A DNA stretch of 5,795 bases from Oligoflexia bacterium (GTDB lineage: Bacteria; Bdellovibrionota; UBA1018), in contig CAINWE010000124.1 in the NCBI GenBank assembly GCA_903854365.1, positions 1 to 5,795 of the forward strand, given 5' to 3'. The notes beneath the pieces were generated by a model that worked only from the letters and a program-made list of their open reading frames with translations, ran no database searches and had not been told where the DNA came from. The translations under genes were made by a program, and so were the position numbers. Positions 1 to 4,584 of this stretch are shown one piece after another (positions within the stretch are counted from its first letter, which is position 1; every line of letters starts with the position of its first letter).

Positions 1-91
1 GCTCGAGTGCAACTTTTTGGTGCTCGCCATTTGCCAACAAATTCCTTTGTGCGATCAACGACTGAATGTTTGTATTAATTCTCAATCCCAT
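1..91 (-). CDS. fliC: Flagellin, N-terminal fragment (truncated by window edge)
   Basis: The minus-strand frame starting with ATG at 91 reads MGLRINTNIQSLIAQRNLLA and ten further residues before it leaves the window. This is the conserved D0 start of bacterial flagellin: the NTN, SL and AQRNL pattern forms the amphipathic helix that packs into the filament core. Flagellin is exported unfolded through the flagellar type III apparatus and polymerises into the filament, so no Sec signal peptide is expected and none is seen. The start is set by an AGGAGG Shine-Dalgarno at 105-100, 8 nt before the ATG, and by agreement with the family N-terminus. A sigma-28 type promoter lies upstream. Only 30 codons are visible, so whether the gene is complete, and which paralogue it is if there are several, cannot be judged. 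I am confident of the family; the symbol is given by family. Confidence 0.93.
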   Translation of the reverse strand, partial: MGLRINTNIQSLIAQRNLLANGEHQKVALE

Positions 92-95
92 AAGT

Positions 96-116
96 TTATC
101 CTCCTGGTAATAACAT
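96..116 (-). CDS. Candidate six-codon leader mini-ORF before flagellin
   Basis: On the minus strand an ATG at 116 opens the frame MLLPGG, ending in TAA at 98-96, four bases before the flagellin ATG. It has its own strong Shine-Dalgarno, AAGGAGG at 132-126, with a 9-nt A-rich spacer. The two GGA glycine codons are part of the flagellin Shine-Dalgarno (AGGAGG, 105-100), so a ribosome finishing the mini-ORF would sit on the flagellin initiation site. This is the arrangement expected for translational coupling or a translated leader, but neither is shown. An in-frame ATG at 155 would extend the peptide to 19 residues, but it has no ribosome binding site and lies in a predicted hairpin. The frame and both sites are seen directly; the function is inferred, and a chance ORF with a duplicated binding site is possible. 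Confidence 0.4.
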   Translation of the reverse strand: MLLPGG

Positions 117-138
117 TTTTCTTTTCCTCCTTGAGTGA

Positions 139-166
139 GTAGGTGGGCATTCCATGCATGACCTAC
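139..166 (-). promoter_or_regulatory. Predicted hairpin at the 5' end of the flagellin leader RNA
   Basis: On the minus strand GTAGGT (166-161) pairs perfectly with ACCTAC (144-139). Inside it GCAT pairs with ATGC around a GGA loop, with a small asymmetric internal loop between the stems. The transcript predicted from the sigma-28 promoter would start at about 167-169, which puts this hairpin at the extreme 5' end. Terminal hairpins of this kind are known to slow decay of some abundant mRNAs. That role here is inference. Confidence 0.4.
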
Positions 167-173
167 AAAACAC

Positions 174-200
174 CTATCGGAGCAAATTTTGCCGACTTTA
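174..200 (-). promoter_or_regulatory. Sigma-28 (FliA) type promoter for flagellin
   Basis: Reading the minus strand, TAAAGTCG (200-193) is followed after exactly 11 bases by TCCGATAG (181-174). The enterobacterial sigma-28 consensus is TAAAGTTT, 11 bases, GCCGATAA. TAAAG, the central CCGATA and the spacing all match, and the site points at a flagellin gene. Transcription should begin near 167-169, giving a leader of about 76 nt. This predicts late, hook-completion-dependent expression if the organism has FliA and an anti-sigma factor; neither gene is in the window. Confidence 0.8.
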
Positions 201-210
201 AAAAATTTCT

Positions 211-222
211 ATTGATTTCAAT
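211..222. repeat. Short inverted repeat upstream of the flagellin promoter
   Basis: ATTGA and TCAAT form a perfect five-base inverted repeat around a TT spacer, about 11 bp upstream of the sigma-28 -35 element. It could be a small operator, but the surrounding 200-290 is A/T-rich and such a repeat is easily found by chance there. Nothing else supportable is seen in 223-312. Confidence 0.15.
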
Positions 223-312
223 TACTTATACACTACATAACTAGTCGGTTTTTCATCTGACTAAAAAAATAGGAGATTAAGAACCCACTGAAAACGAACA
301 GAAAAAGACTAC

Positions 313-1380
313 TTAAAGCGCCTTAAATTCTGTCCAAAGGCGATCCCAAATCACCCCAGAAGTGCCCAAATCCTGGATCATTTCTAGAGCGGACCAACTT
401 CTCTCTGGCGGGAAAAGATGCTGATTTTCACGAAGCAAAGGAGGTAAAAGCTGCGCAGTTTCTCGATTCGTCGGCCCCACCCAGACGCGCTTTACTGTTT
501 CAACATTAGTTTTTGGCTCTAAAAGGAAATCCAGAAGAACATGGGCCTCATTAGGGTGTTTCGCCTGCTTAGGAATCACTAAATGATCGATCCAGAGCGT
601 CCCCCCCTCCCGAGGGATCAAATACTCGATCACCTCTCCACGCATCGCCCGGACTTGCAGCGCATCACTCATAAAAATCTGAGCAACCGCAACTTCGCGA
701 TTCAAAAGTGGGGTCAACGGCTCGGAAGTAAAAGTTTTCACACGAGGCTTCACTTTCACCAAGAGCTCCTTCGCTTGACCTAACTGCTTCGCATCGATCG
801 AGTTCAAACTATACCCTAATGATTTCAACGCCGCGCCAATCACCTCTCTCGAGTCGTCTAAGAGAGATAACTTCCCAGCCAAGTCGGGACGTTCAAAAAG
901 CTCTTTCCAGCTAGTGATGGTGCCCGGGTACTGCGCGTGATCGATAACAATTCCCGTACTACCCCAATCGTAAGGTAAGGAATATCTATTCTCGGGATCA
1001 TAATTTTTTTTTAAAAATCTCGGATCAAGAGTTTTAACGTTTTTTAGACGGGAATAATCTAATTCCCGCAAAAGCCCCAAGTGAATCATTGCATTCACCA
1101 TATAATCAGAGGGCACCACCAAATCGTACTCCGATGACCCCGTCTCTAATTTAGCCATCACCTCCTCGTTCGAAGAATAATGCGAAACTCGAACTTGGAT
1201 TCCATGCTTTTTCTCAAACTCTTGCAAAAGCTCAGTCGGCAGATAATTCGACCAAATTGCCAAATTCACGCTCCGTAATGGAGTTGCGTCAGAAGCTCGC
1301 TTCGACTGGCAACCCAGACCCGTCATCGCAAGCACGAGCCATCCCAACAAAAACCACTGCATACCGACTCTCAAAAGCAT
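313..1380 (-). CDS. PotD/PotF-like polyamine-binding lipoprotein (ABC transporter solute-binding protein)
   Basis: The 355-residue protein is a type II periplasmic binding protein of the spermidine/putrescine family; E. coli PotD has a similar length. Residues 1-23 are a signal peptide ending at a lipobox-like GLGC with Cys24, so it is probably a membrane-anchored lipoprotein. The mature part opens with the family pattern around IWSNY (42-46), then YDLVVPSDY (85-93), LPYDWGSTGI (135-144), LLDDSREV (173-180) and GGTLWIDHL (259-267). By recalled alignment with PotD, ligand-contacting residues appear kept as Trp43, Tyr46, Ser91, Tyr93, Asp176, Glu179, Trp263, Asp265 and Gln336. Two aromatic positions look replaced (Phe236 for Trp, Val301 for Tyr), so the preferred polyamine may differ. 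No permease or ATPase gene is beside it, so it either serves a distant transporter or acts as a sensor or scavenger. There is no good Shine-Dalgarno at the chosen ATG; Met7 is an alternative start. Confidence 0.88.
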   Translation of the reverse strand: MLLRVGMQWFLLGWLVLAMTGLGCQSKRASDATPLRSVNLAIWSNYLPTELLQEFEKKHGIQVRVSHYSSNEEVMAKLETGSSEYDLVVPSDYMVNAMIHLGLLRELDYSRLKNVKTLDPRFLKKNYDPENRYSLPYDWGSTGIVIDHAQYPGTITSWKELFERPDLAGKLSLLDDSREVIGAALKSLGYSLNSIDAKQLGQAKELLVKVKPRVKTFTSEPLTPLLNREVAVAQIFMSDALQVRAMRGEVIEYLIPREGGTLWIDHLVIPKQAKHPNEAHVLLDFLLEPKTNVETVKRVWVGPTNRETAQLLPPLLRENQHLFPPERSWSALEMIQDLGTSGVIWDRLWTEFKAL

Positions 1381-1388
1381 CTCTCGAA

Positions 1389-1394
1389 ATTATC
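1389..1394 (-). promoter_or_regulatory. Possible -10 element of the potD-like gene
   Basis: GATAAT on the minus strand (1394-1389) matches five of six bases of the sigma-70 -10 consensus and ends 8 nt before the ATG at 1380. Transcription would then begin at or within a base or two of the start codon. No convincing -35 hexamer is seen at 16-18 bp; TTTTCA at 15 bp is the best. The rest of the 1381-1491 gap shows no other clear site for this gene. Confidence 0.3.
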
Positions 1395-1491
1395 CCAAGC
1401 GTGAATCTGTGAAAAGGCGAAAAGCATCTAAAAACAAGAAGTGCAAGCCATTCCTCTTTAGTGCCTCAGCGAACTTTCCGAAAGGGAGTTG

Positions 1492-2226
1492 ATGAAGAAA
1501 AATGACCTCTGGATGCTCGGTTTGGCAATGATCTGCTCCAGCTGCAGGCTTGGAAATCTGATTATCCCCGGAACAAACTCACCGACAAGCGCTTCGAACA
1601 ACACGCCGACCAGCTCGACAAACGGCTTCTACGTGACACAACCCAAGTCACTTAAATTTTACGCCACCCTCTCTGCCACCGTCGAAAAAGATGCTCCGAC
1701 TGATCAAATCCCGCACTTCATCAGCCAATACATTACAAATCCAGTTGCTCTTTGGGTCACAGACGCCTCCAGCGGTCTAGCTGGGCTCGCCGCTCCCACA
1801 GGTACCCAGGGCTTCCCCATTTATCTAGACTCATCGAATCATCTCAGCTACTCGCAAACCACGACGCCTCGCACTTTTTGGCAAGATCCTGCTTGCCAAA
1901 GAAATCTCCTCGTCAACGAAACAGGAACGATCCTTCCCAATCCTGGTGTGACCTCGCCTCCAGACAACACCTTACCTCTCTCAGGCAGCATCCTCCTTAC
2001 CGTCCAAATCATTAACCAATTTCAAGGCACCTGCGCCCCCTCTTTTTCAGCGATGCACCAATGCTATCTCGACAGCACTCAATGTGGTGGAACAGACTCA
2101 AACGCCAACGCCACCCTTCAGGCTCAAGTCATCGAACTTTTTGCCCCCTGGATCCAATCGCAAACGATTCAAACCTCTGACATCCCAAACCTAAGCGGGT
2201 ACGCTTACGAAGTTTCGTATCAATGA
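1492..2226 (+). CDS. Hypothetical Ser/Thr-rich lipoprotein
   Basis: I do not recognise this 244-residue protein. Residues 1-17 are a Sec-type signal (MKKNDLW, then a short hydrophobic run) ending in the lipobox-like CSSC, so Cys18 is the likely lipidation site; Arg at +2 would not favour inner-membrane retention. Residues about 28-46 are a Ser/Thr/Asn/Pro-rich linker, typical of a tether between the lipid anchor and a folded domain. The remaining 200 residues are rich in Thr, Ser, Gln and Pro with alternating hydrophobic residues, suggesting beta structure. They contain four cysteines (135, 181, 191, 198) that could form two disulfides in the envelope. The ATG at 1492 is chosen because AAAGGGAG lies just before it; a TTG three bases upstream is the only longer option and is too close to that site. 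It diverges from the potD-like gene and precedes rdgB by 55 bp. Surface or outer-membrane location is inferred; no function is proposed. Confidence 0.75.
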   Translation: MKKNDLWMLGLAMICSSCRLGNLIIPGTNSPTSASNNTPTSSTNGFYVTQPKSLKFYATLSATVEKDAPTDQIPHFISQYITNPVALWVTDASSGLAGLAAPTGTQGFPIYLDSSNHLSYSQTTTPRTFWQDPACQRNLLVNETGTILPNPGVTSPPDNTLPLSGSILLTVQIINQFQGTCAPSFSAMHQCYLDSTQCGGTDSNANATLQAQVIELFAPWIQSQTIQTSDIPNLSGYAYEVSYQ

Positions 2227-2235
2227 GCCTACAAC

Positions 2236-2268
2236 CACAGATTGCTTGAGCGAATCAAGAAGCCTGTG
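2236..2268 (+). other. Symmetrical hairpin between the lipoprotein gene and rdgB
   Basis: CACAG (2236-2240) pairs with CTGTG (2264-2268), and inside it CTTGA (2245-2249) pairs with TCAAG (2255-2259) around the loop GCGAA. The 4-by-4 region between the stems adds a T-A pair and a T-G wobble. There is no T run, so it is not a classical intrinsic terminator. It may be a 3' end structure of the lipoprotein mRNA, or in DNA an inverted repeat over the predicted rdgB promoter. Confidence 0.35.
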
Positions 2269-2273
2269 ATAAA
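2246..2273 (+). promoter_or_regulatory. Possible extended -10 promoter for rdgB
   Basis: TTGAGC (2246-2251) is followed after 16 bases by GATAAA (2268-2273), with TG one base upstream of the hexamer (2265-2266) as in extended -10 promoters. The -10 ends 8 nt before the rdgB ATG, so the transcript would be leaderless or nearly so. This is a pattern match only. Confidence 0.35.
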
Positions 2274-2281
2274 GACCTCCT

Positions 2282-2914
2282 ATGCGACTTTCAAATCAAT
2301 TGATGTTGGCCTCTCTGAATCGACATAAGTTCGAGGAGTTTCAAGCTCTCTTGTCTGTTTACCCAGAAGTCACTTTGATTCCCGTCGGGCAAATGATTCG
2401 AAACCCAGAAGGACTGGCCCGAGTCGAGGGACACTCCAGTTATCTCGAAAATGCGGCTGCCAAAGCTCGAATTGCCAATCAAGGCTGCCACTATCCGGCC
2501 CTCGGGGATGACTCGGGCCTCGAAGTCCGAGCCCTCCAGGGGCGCCCCGGCGTACGAAGTCATCGATATGCCTCTCCCAAACCGCATCAATCTCAAGACC
2601 AGGTCAACGTCGAACTTCTGCTCAGCGAAATGCAAGGCCAGCAGGACCGCGCTGCGCTCTTTACGTGCACCCTCGCCCTCGTGATTGAAGGCATTTTAGT
2701 TCATGCCACTGGAACACTAGAAGGCACGATCACGGATTCCCCTCGTGGAGTGCACGGCTTTGGCTACGATCCGATTTTCGTTCCAACCGGCAAAACTCAA
2801 ACTTTGGCTGAAATGACTGCGAGTGAAAAAAATCAGATTTCACATCGATGCAAAGCGATCCATAGCCTCATGGCGCAAATCAAGTCCCACGGCCTCGTCT
2901 TCGCTAAACCTTGA
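2282..2914 (+). CDS. rdgB: XTP/dITP diphosphatase (RdgB/HAM1 family)
   Basis: This enzyme hydrolyses non-canonical purine nucleoside triphosphates (dITP, XTP, ITP) to the monophosphate and pyrophosphate, keeping deaminated purines out of DNA and RNA. At 210 residues it is slightly longer than the family's usual 195-200. All family motifs are present in order: SLNRHKFEEF (11-20, phosphate-binding N and K), ENAAAKA (56-62), ALGDDSGLEV (73-82, with the metal/catalytic Asp pair 76-77), RPGVRSHRYA (88-97), GFGYDPIF (159-166) and the purine-pocket SEKNQISHR (181-189). The protein looks intact and cytoplasmic. The ATG at 2282 has no Shine-Dalgarno; the bases before it read ACCTCCT, the opposite of one. 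The ATG at 2303 is also unsupported and would cut the N-terminus close to the substrate loop. It converges with the DUF218 gene. Confidence 0.95.
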   Translation: MRLSNQLMLASLNRHKFEEFQALLSVYPEVTLIPVGQMIRNPEGLARVEGHSSYLENAAAKARIANQGCHYPALGDDSGLEVRALQGRPGVRSHRYASPKPHQSQDQVNVELLLSEMQGQQDRAALFTCTLALVIEGILVHATGTLEGTITDSPRGVHGFGYDPIFVPTGKTQTLAEMTASEKNQISHRCKAIHSLMAQIKSHGLVFAKP

Positions 2915-2919
2915 CTCGA

Positions 2920-2944
2920 TTGCTGGCGTGCAGAAACCCAGCGA
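2920..2944. terminator. Weak hairpin between convergent rdgB and DUF218 genes
   Basis: TTGCTGG (2920-2926) can pair with CCAGCGA (2938-2944), seven pairs including one G-T, around an 11-base loop. It fills most of the 35-bp gap between the two convergent stop codons. No T run follows on either strand, so intrinsic termination is doubtful. Confidence 0.2.
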
Positions 2945-2949
2945 CCTCG

Positions 2950-3624
2950 CTACTCCCCGCGCCAAACGAACCTGTAATAGAGAGACTTCACATACTCAAA
3001 CAGGGTGACTCGCATCCCGTTGGTGTCATAGCGCCAGTGAGCCCGACTAAAAGGATCCTGATAAACAGATAAAGTGTCCAGCTGAACCGAGTTGCCGCGA
3101 GTCTTCAATACCTTCTCGAAAATCAACTGAGCCCTCTTCATATGGTAGGAGGAAGTCAGTAATAAAATCTGATGCCAGTTTTTTTTTCGAGCAAACTCAG
3201 CCAACCAAACTGCGTTGGCTACGGTGTTAGAGCTTTCATTTTCTATAAACACGTTTTCCGGTCCAATCACCTTTTGAACCTGAGGCTTAAACTGTTTGAT
3301 CACTTGTAGCCAATGAACCTGAGGCCCCATGCCAGCCAGATACAAAACCGGTACAGTCTTGGATTTTTTCACCTGAGACATTTCCTGATATTGCAACCAA
3401 ATATCCCCGGCTAACCCAATACGGCCTCTCCCTCCAGCCAAGCAAACAATCCCATCCACCTGCGGCAAATTCCCCCGTGCTACGGTGTCTTGATAGTCGT
3501 AAACATCCCCAGCCCAAAGGCACGCAAAAGCCAAAAATAACGAAAATCCCCCTCCCATGACTAAAAGCGTCCGAAGTAAAACCAGGGTAAACCGGTTAAA
3601 TTGGGGTTTTTGGTACAAATTCAT
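2950..3624 (-). CDS. DUF218 (YdcF/SanA/ElyC-type) membrane-anchored protein
   Basis: The 224-residue protein has one hydrophobic segment near the N-terminus (about residues 14-38) and then a soluble domain of the DUF218 superfamily, probably outside the cytoplasm. Family landmarks, numbered from the chosen ATG, are VDGIVCLAGGRGR (56-68), the acidic ENESSNTVANA stretch (128-138) and LLLTSSYHMKRA (154-165), including the Ser-Ser-x-His turn typical of the family. Members such as ElyC and SanA in E. coli are tied to envelope integrity and peptidoglycan or lipid-carrier metabolism, but the biochemical activity is not established, so I give no symbol. The ATG at 3624 gives a normal inner-membrane anchor. 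A TTG at 3678, directly after a stop codon and preceded by AAGAAGG at short spacing, would add 18 residues and overlap the likely rpmB promoter. Neither start has an ideal ribosome binding site. rdgB converges on it and rpmB diverges from it. Confidence 0.8.
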   Translation of the reverse strand: MNLYQKPQFNRFTLVLLRTLLVMGGGFSLFLAFACLWAGDVYDYQDTVARGNLPQVDGIVCLAGGRGRIGLAGDIWLQYQEMSQVKKSKTVPVLYLAGMGPQVHWLQVIKQFKPQVQKVIGPENVFIENESSNTVANAVWLAEFARKKNWHQILLLTSSYHMKRAQLIFEKVLKTRGNSVQLDTLSVYQDPFSRAHWRYDTNGMRVTLFEYVKSLYYRFVWRGE

Positions 3625-3656
3625 GACCTGAACAGTGGTAACATGTCTTTTCGAAC

Positions 3657-3685
3657 TTGCAAAAGCGAAAGCTTTCAACTACCTT
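3657..3685 (+). promoter_or_regulatory. Possible sigma-70 promoter for rpmB
   Basis: TTGCAA (3657-3662) and TACCTT (3680-3685) are 17 bp apart. The first matches four of six -35 bases; the second keeps only the key T, A and final T of the -10. A start near 3692 would give a leader of about 28 nt that includes the rpmB ribosome binding site AGGAG (3707-3711). The match is weak. Confidence 0.3.
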
Positions 3686-3719
3686 CTTGGGCTCGCAAGG
3701 TACTTTAGGAGATTGAATT

Positions 3720-3944
3720 ATGGCACGTTTTTGTGAATATTGTGAAAAAGGACCCACTACCGGAAACCTCGTTTCTCACTCGAACATTAAGACTCGGACA
3801 CGATGGCTACCTAATCTGAAGCGCATGAAGGCTGTTGTGAACGGCAACACGCAAACTGTAAAAGTTTGCACCCGTTGCATCCGCTCTGGTCTTGTGACTC
3901 GTCCGGTCAAACGGACCTATAAGCCAGAAAATCAGACCGCGTAA
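3720..3944 (+). CDS. rpmB: 50S ribosomal protein L28 (bL28), zinc-binding form
   Basis: bL28 is a small basic protein of the large ribosomal subunit. This 74-residue copy is of normal length and shows [11 protein letters not shown] (11-21) with the following basic stretch [10 protein letters not shown] (24-33), and [10 protein letters not shown] (48-57) near the C-terminus. The pairs Cys5/Cys8 and Cys50/Cys53 form a four-cysteine site, marking the zinc-ribbon (C+) version. Some bacteria keep a cysteine-free second copy for zinc starvation; none is seen here. The ATG is supported by AGGAG eight bases upstream. The gene stands alone, without the rpmG (L33) partner found beside it in many genomes, and is followed by a hairpin terminator, so it is probably its own transcription unit. 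Confidence 0.97.
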   Translation: MARFCEYCEKGPTTGNLVSHSNIKTRTRWLPNLKRMKAVVNGNTQTVKVCTRCIRSGLVTRPVKRTYKPENQTA

Positions 3945-3957
3945 ACCAAGATCCGGT

Positions 3958-3988
3958 ACTCGGAGCTTAATCCTTAAGCTTCGAGTTT
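3958..3988 (+). terminator. Hairpin terminator after rpmB
   Basis: ACTCGGAGCTTAA (3958-3970) pairs with TTAAGCTTCGAGT (3974-3986), 13 pairs with one G-T, around a three-base TCC loop. It begins 14 bp after the rpmB stop. The T tract is short (TTT, then GA and eight Cs), so the stem is strong but the release signal is weaker than in textbook terminators. Confidence 0.65.
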
Positions 3989-4016
3989 GACCCCCCCCAA
4001 CTGAGACAAACTTCTG

Positions 4017-4051
4017 GACCACAGGAGCGGGTGCGCCTACTTCTGTTGGTC
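4017..4051 (+). other. Imperfect hairpin in the rpmB-ridA noncoding gap
   Basis: GACCACAG (4017-4024) pairs with CTGTTGGTC (4043-4051) with one bulged base, enclosing 18 bases; the copies of ACTTCTG at 4010 and 4039 form a short direct repeat nearby. A second hairpin, CTTCTCA with TGAGAAG, lies at 4081-4106. Neither has a T run. I see no credible gene in 3989-4139; a plus-strand frame from 4063 runs into ridA antisense and resembles nothing I know. Confidence 0.2.
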
Positions 4052-4139
4052 AAGTTGTTTCAATGAGCTCCATTTCACCACTTCTCAGCTTGAAGTATTT
4101 GAGAAGAAATCAAGTCATTGAACTCACAAAAGACTCTCA

Positions 4140-4174
4140 CCTACCTAGACCGCAACGCACACGATCTAGGCAGG
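4140..4174. terminator. Terminator-like hairpin downstream of ridA, possibly bidirectional
   Basis: CCTACCTAGACCG (4140-4152) pairs with CGATCTAGGCAGG (4162-4174), 13 pairs with two wobbles, around a nine-base loop. On the minus strand it lies 27 bp after the ridA stop and is followed within ten bases by TCTTTT. On the plus strand ATTTTA follows. It is therefore best read as the maeB-ridA terminator, and may also stop read-through from rpmB. Confidence 0.55.
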
Positions 4175-4200
4175 GAGATAAAAGATTTTACGGGTATCGT

Positions 4201-4584
4201 TTACCCACAGTGTACAATCATCTCAATTTCAACAAGCACATCCTTCGGCAGCCGCGCTACTTCGACCGTTGAACGGGCTGGTGGCTGATCAGCAAAATAC
4301 GCCCCATAGATTTCATTCACCCGAGGGAAGTCCTGCATCGACTTCAGAAAAATAGTGGTCTTCGCTACGGACTCCCAGCCACGGCCCGCAGCCGCGAGAA
4401 CCGCTTGAAGATTCTCCATGACTTTCTTAGTCTGCTCGCCCACTTCTTGAGAAACCACCTGCCCAGTCACAGGATCAAGCGGAATCTGCCCTGAGCAAAA
4501 TAATAAATCTCCGACTCGCACAGCCTGACTGTACGGCCCAATAGGTTGAGGAGCGTGAGGCGTCAAAATGATTTGCTTAGGCAT
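4201..4584 (-). CDS. ridA: RidA family 2-iminobutanoate/2-iminopropanoate deaminase
   Basis: RidA hydrolyses reactive enamine/imine intermediates, such as those from serine and threonine dehydration, to the 2-keto acid and ammonia, protecting pyridoxal-phosphate enzymes. It usually works as a cytoplasmic trimer. The 127 residues match the family length. Signature segments are [12 protein letters not shown] (11-22), [10 protein letters not shown] (29-38), [10 protein letters not shown] (58-67) and the C-terminal [15 protein letters not shown] (101-115). By recalled comparison with E. coli RidA, the substrate-carboxylate arginine is Arg104, with Tyr18 and Glu119 also kept. The E. coli active-site cysteine position is Thr106, a common variant. 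The ATG lies inside the end of maeB (8-bp overlap, ATGCCTAA), with GGAAGGAAG about 8 bases upstream, so the two are co-transcribed and may be translationally coupled. A hairpin terminator follows. Confidence 0.95.
   Translation of the reverse strand: MPKQIILTPHAPQPIGPYSQAVRVGDLLFCSGQIPLDPVTGQVVSQEVGEQTKKVMENLQAVLAAAGRGWESVAKTTIFLKSMQDFPRVNEIYGAYFADQPPARSTVEVARLPKDVLVEIEMIVHCG

Noticed and set aside
78..159. 25-codon frame from the ATG at 159 running into the flagellin start
   Set aside because: It has no ribosome binding site, starts within the predicted 5' hairpin and is out of frame with both the mini-ORF and flagellin.
234..264. TAGTC/GACTA repeat next to a run of A, considered as a terminator for the potD-like gene
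   Set aside because: The stem has only five pairs, and on the minus strand the T run precedes the stem instead of following it.
583..783. Plus-strand 66-codon frame antisense to the potD-like gene
   Set aside because: It lies wholly inside a clear coding gene, has no ribosome binding site and has no recognisable protein pattern.
2291..2635. Minus-strand 114-codon frame inside rdgB
   Set aside because: Shadow of rdgB, whose conserved motifs cover the same bases in the correct frame.
3668..3677. Palindrome GAAAGCTTTC upstream of rpmB
   Set aside because: Ten bases in an A/T-rich promoter region is easily chance; no second copy was seen.
4063..4272. Plus-strand 69-codon frame between rpmB and ridA
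   Set aside because: It crosses the hairpin terminator and ends inside ridA antisense. It has no good Shine-Dalgarno and its composition resembles no known protein.
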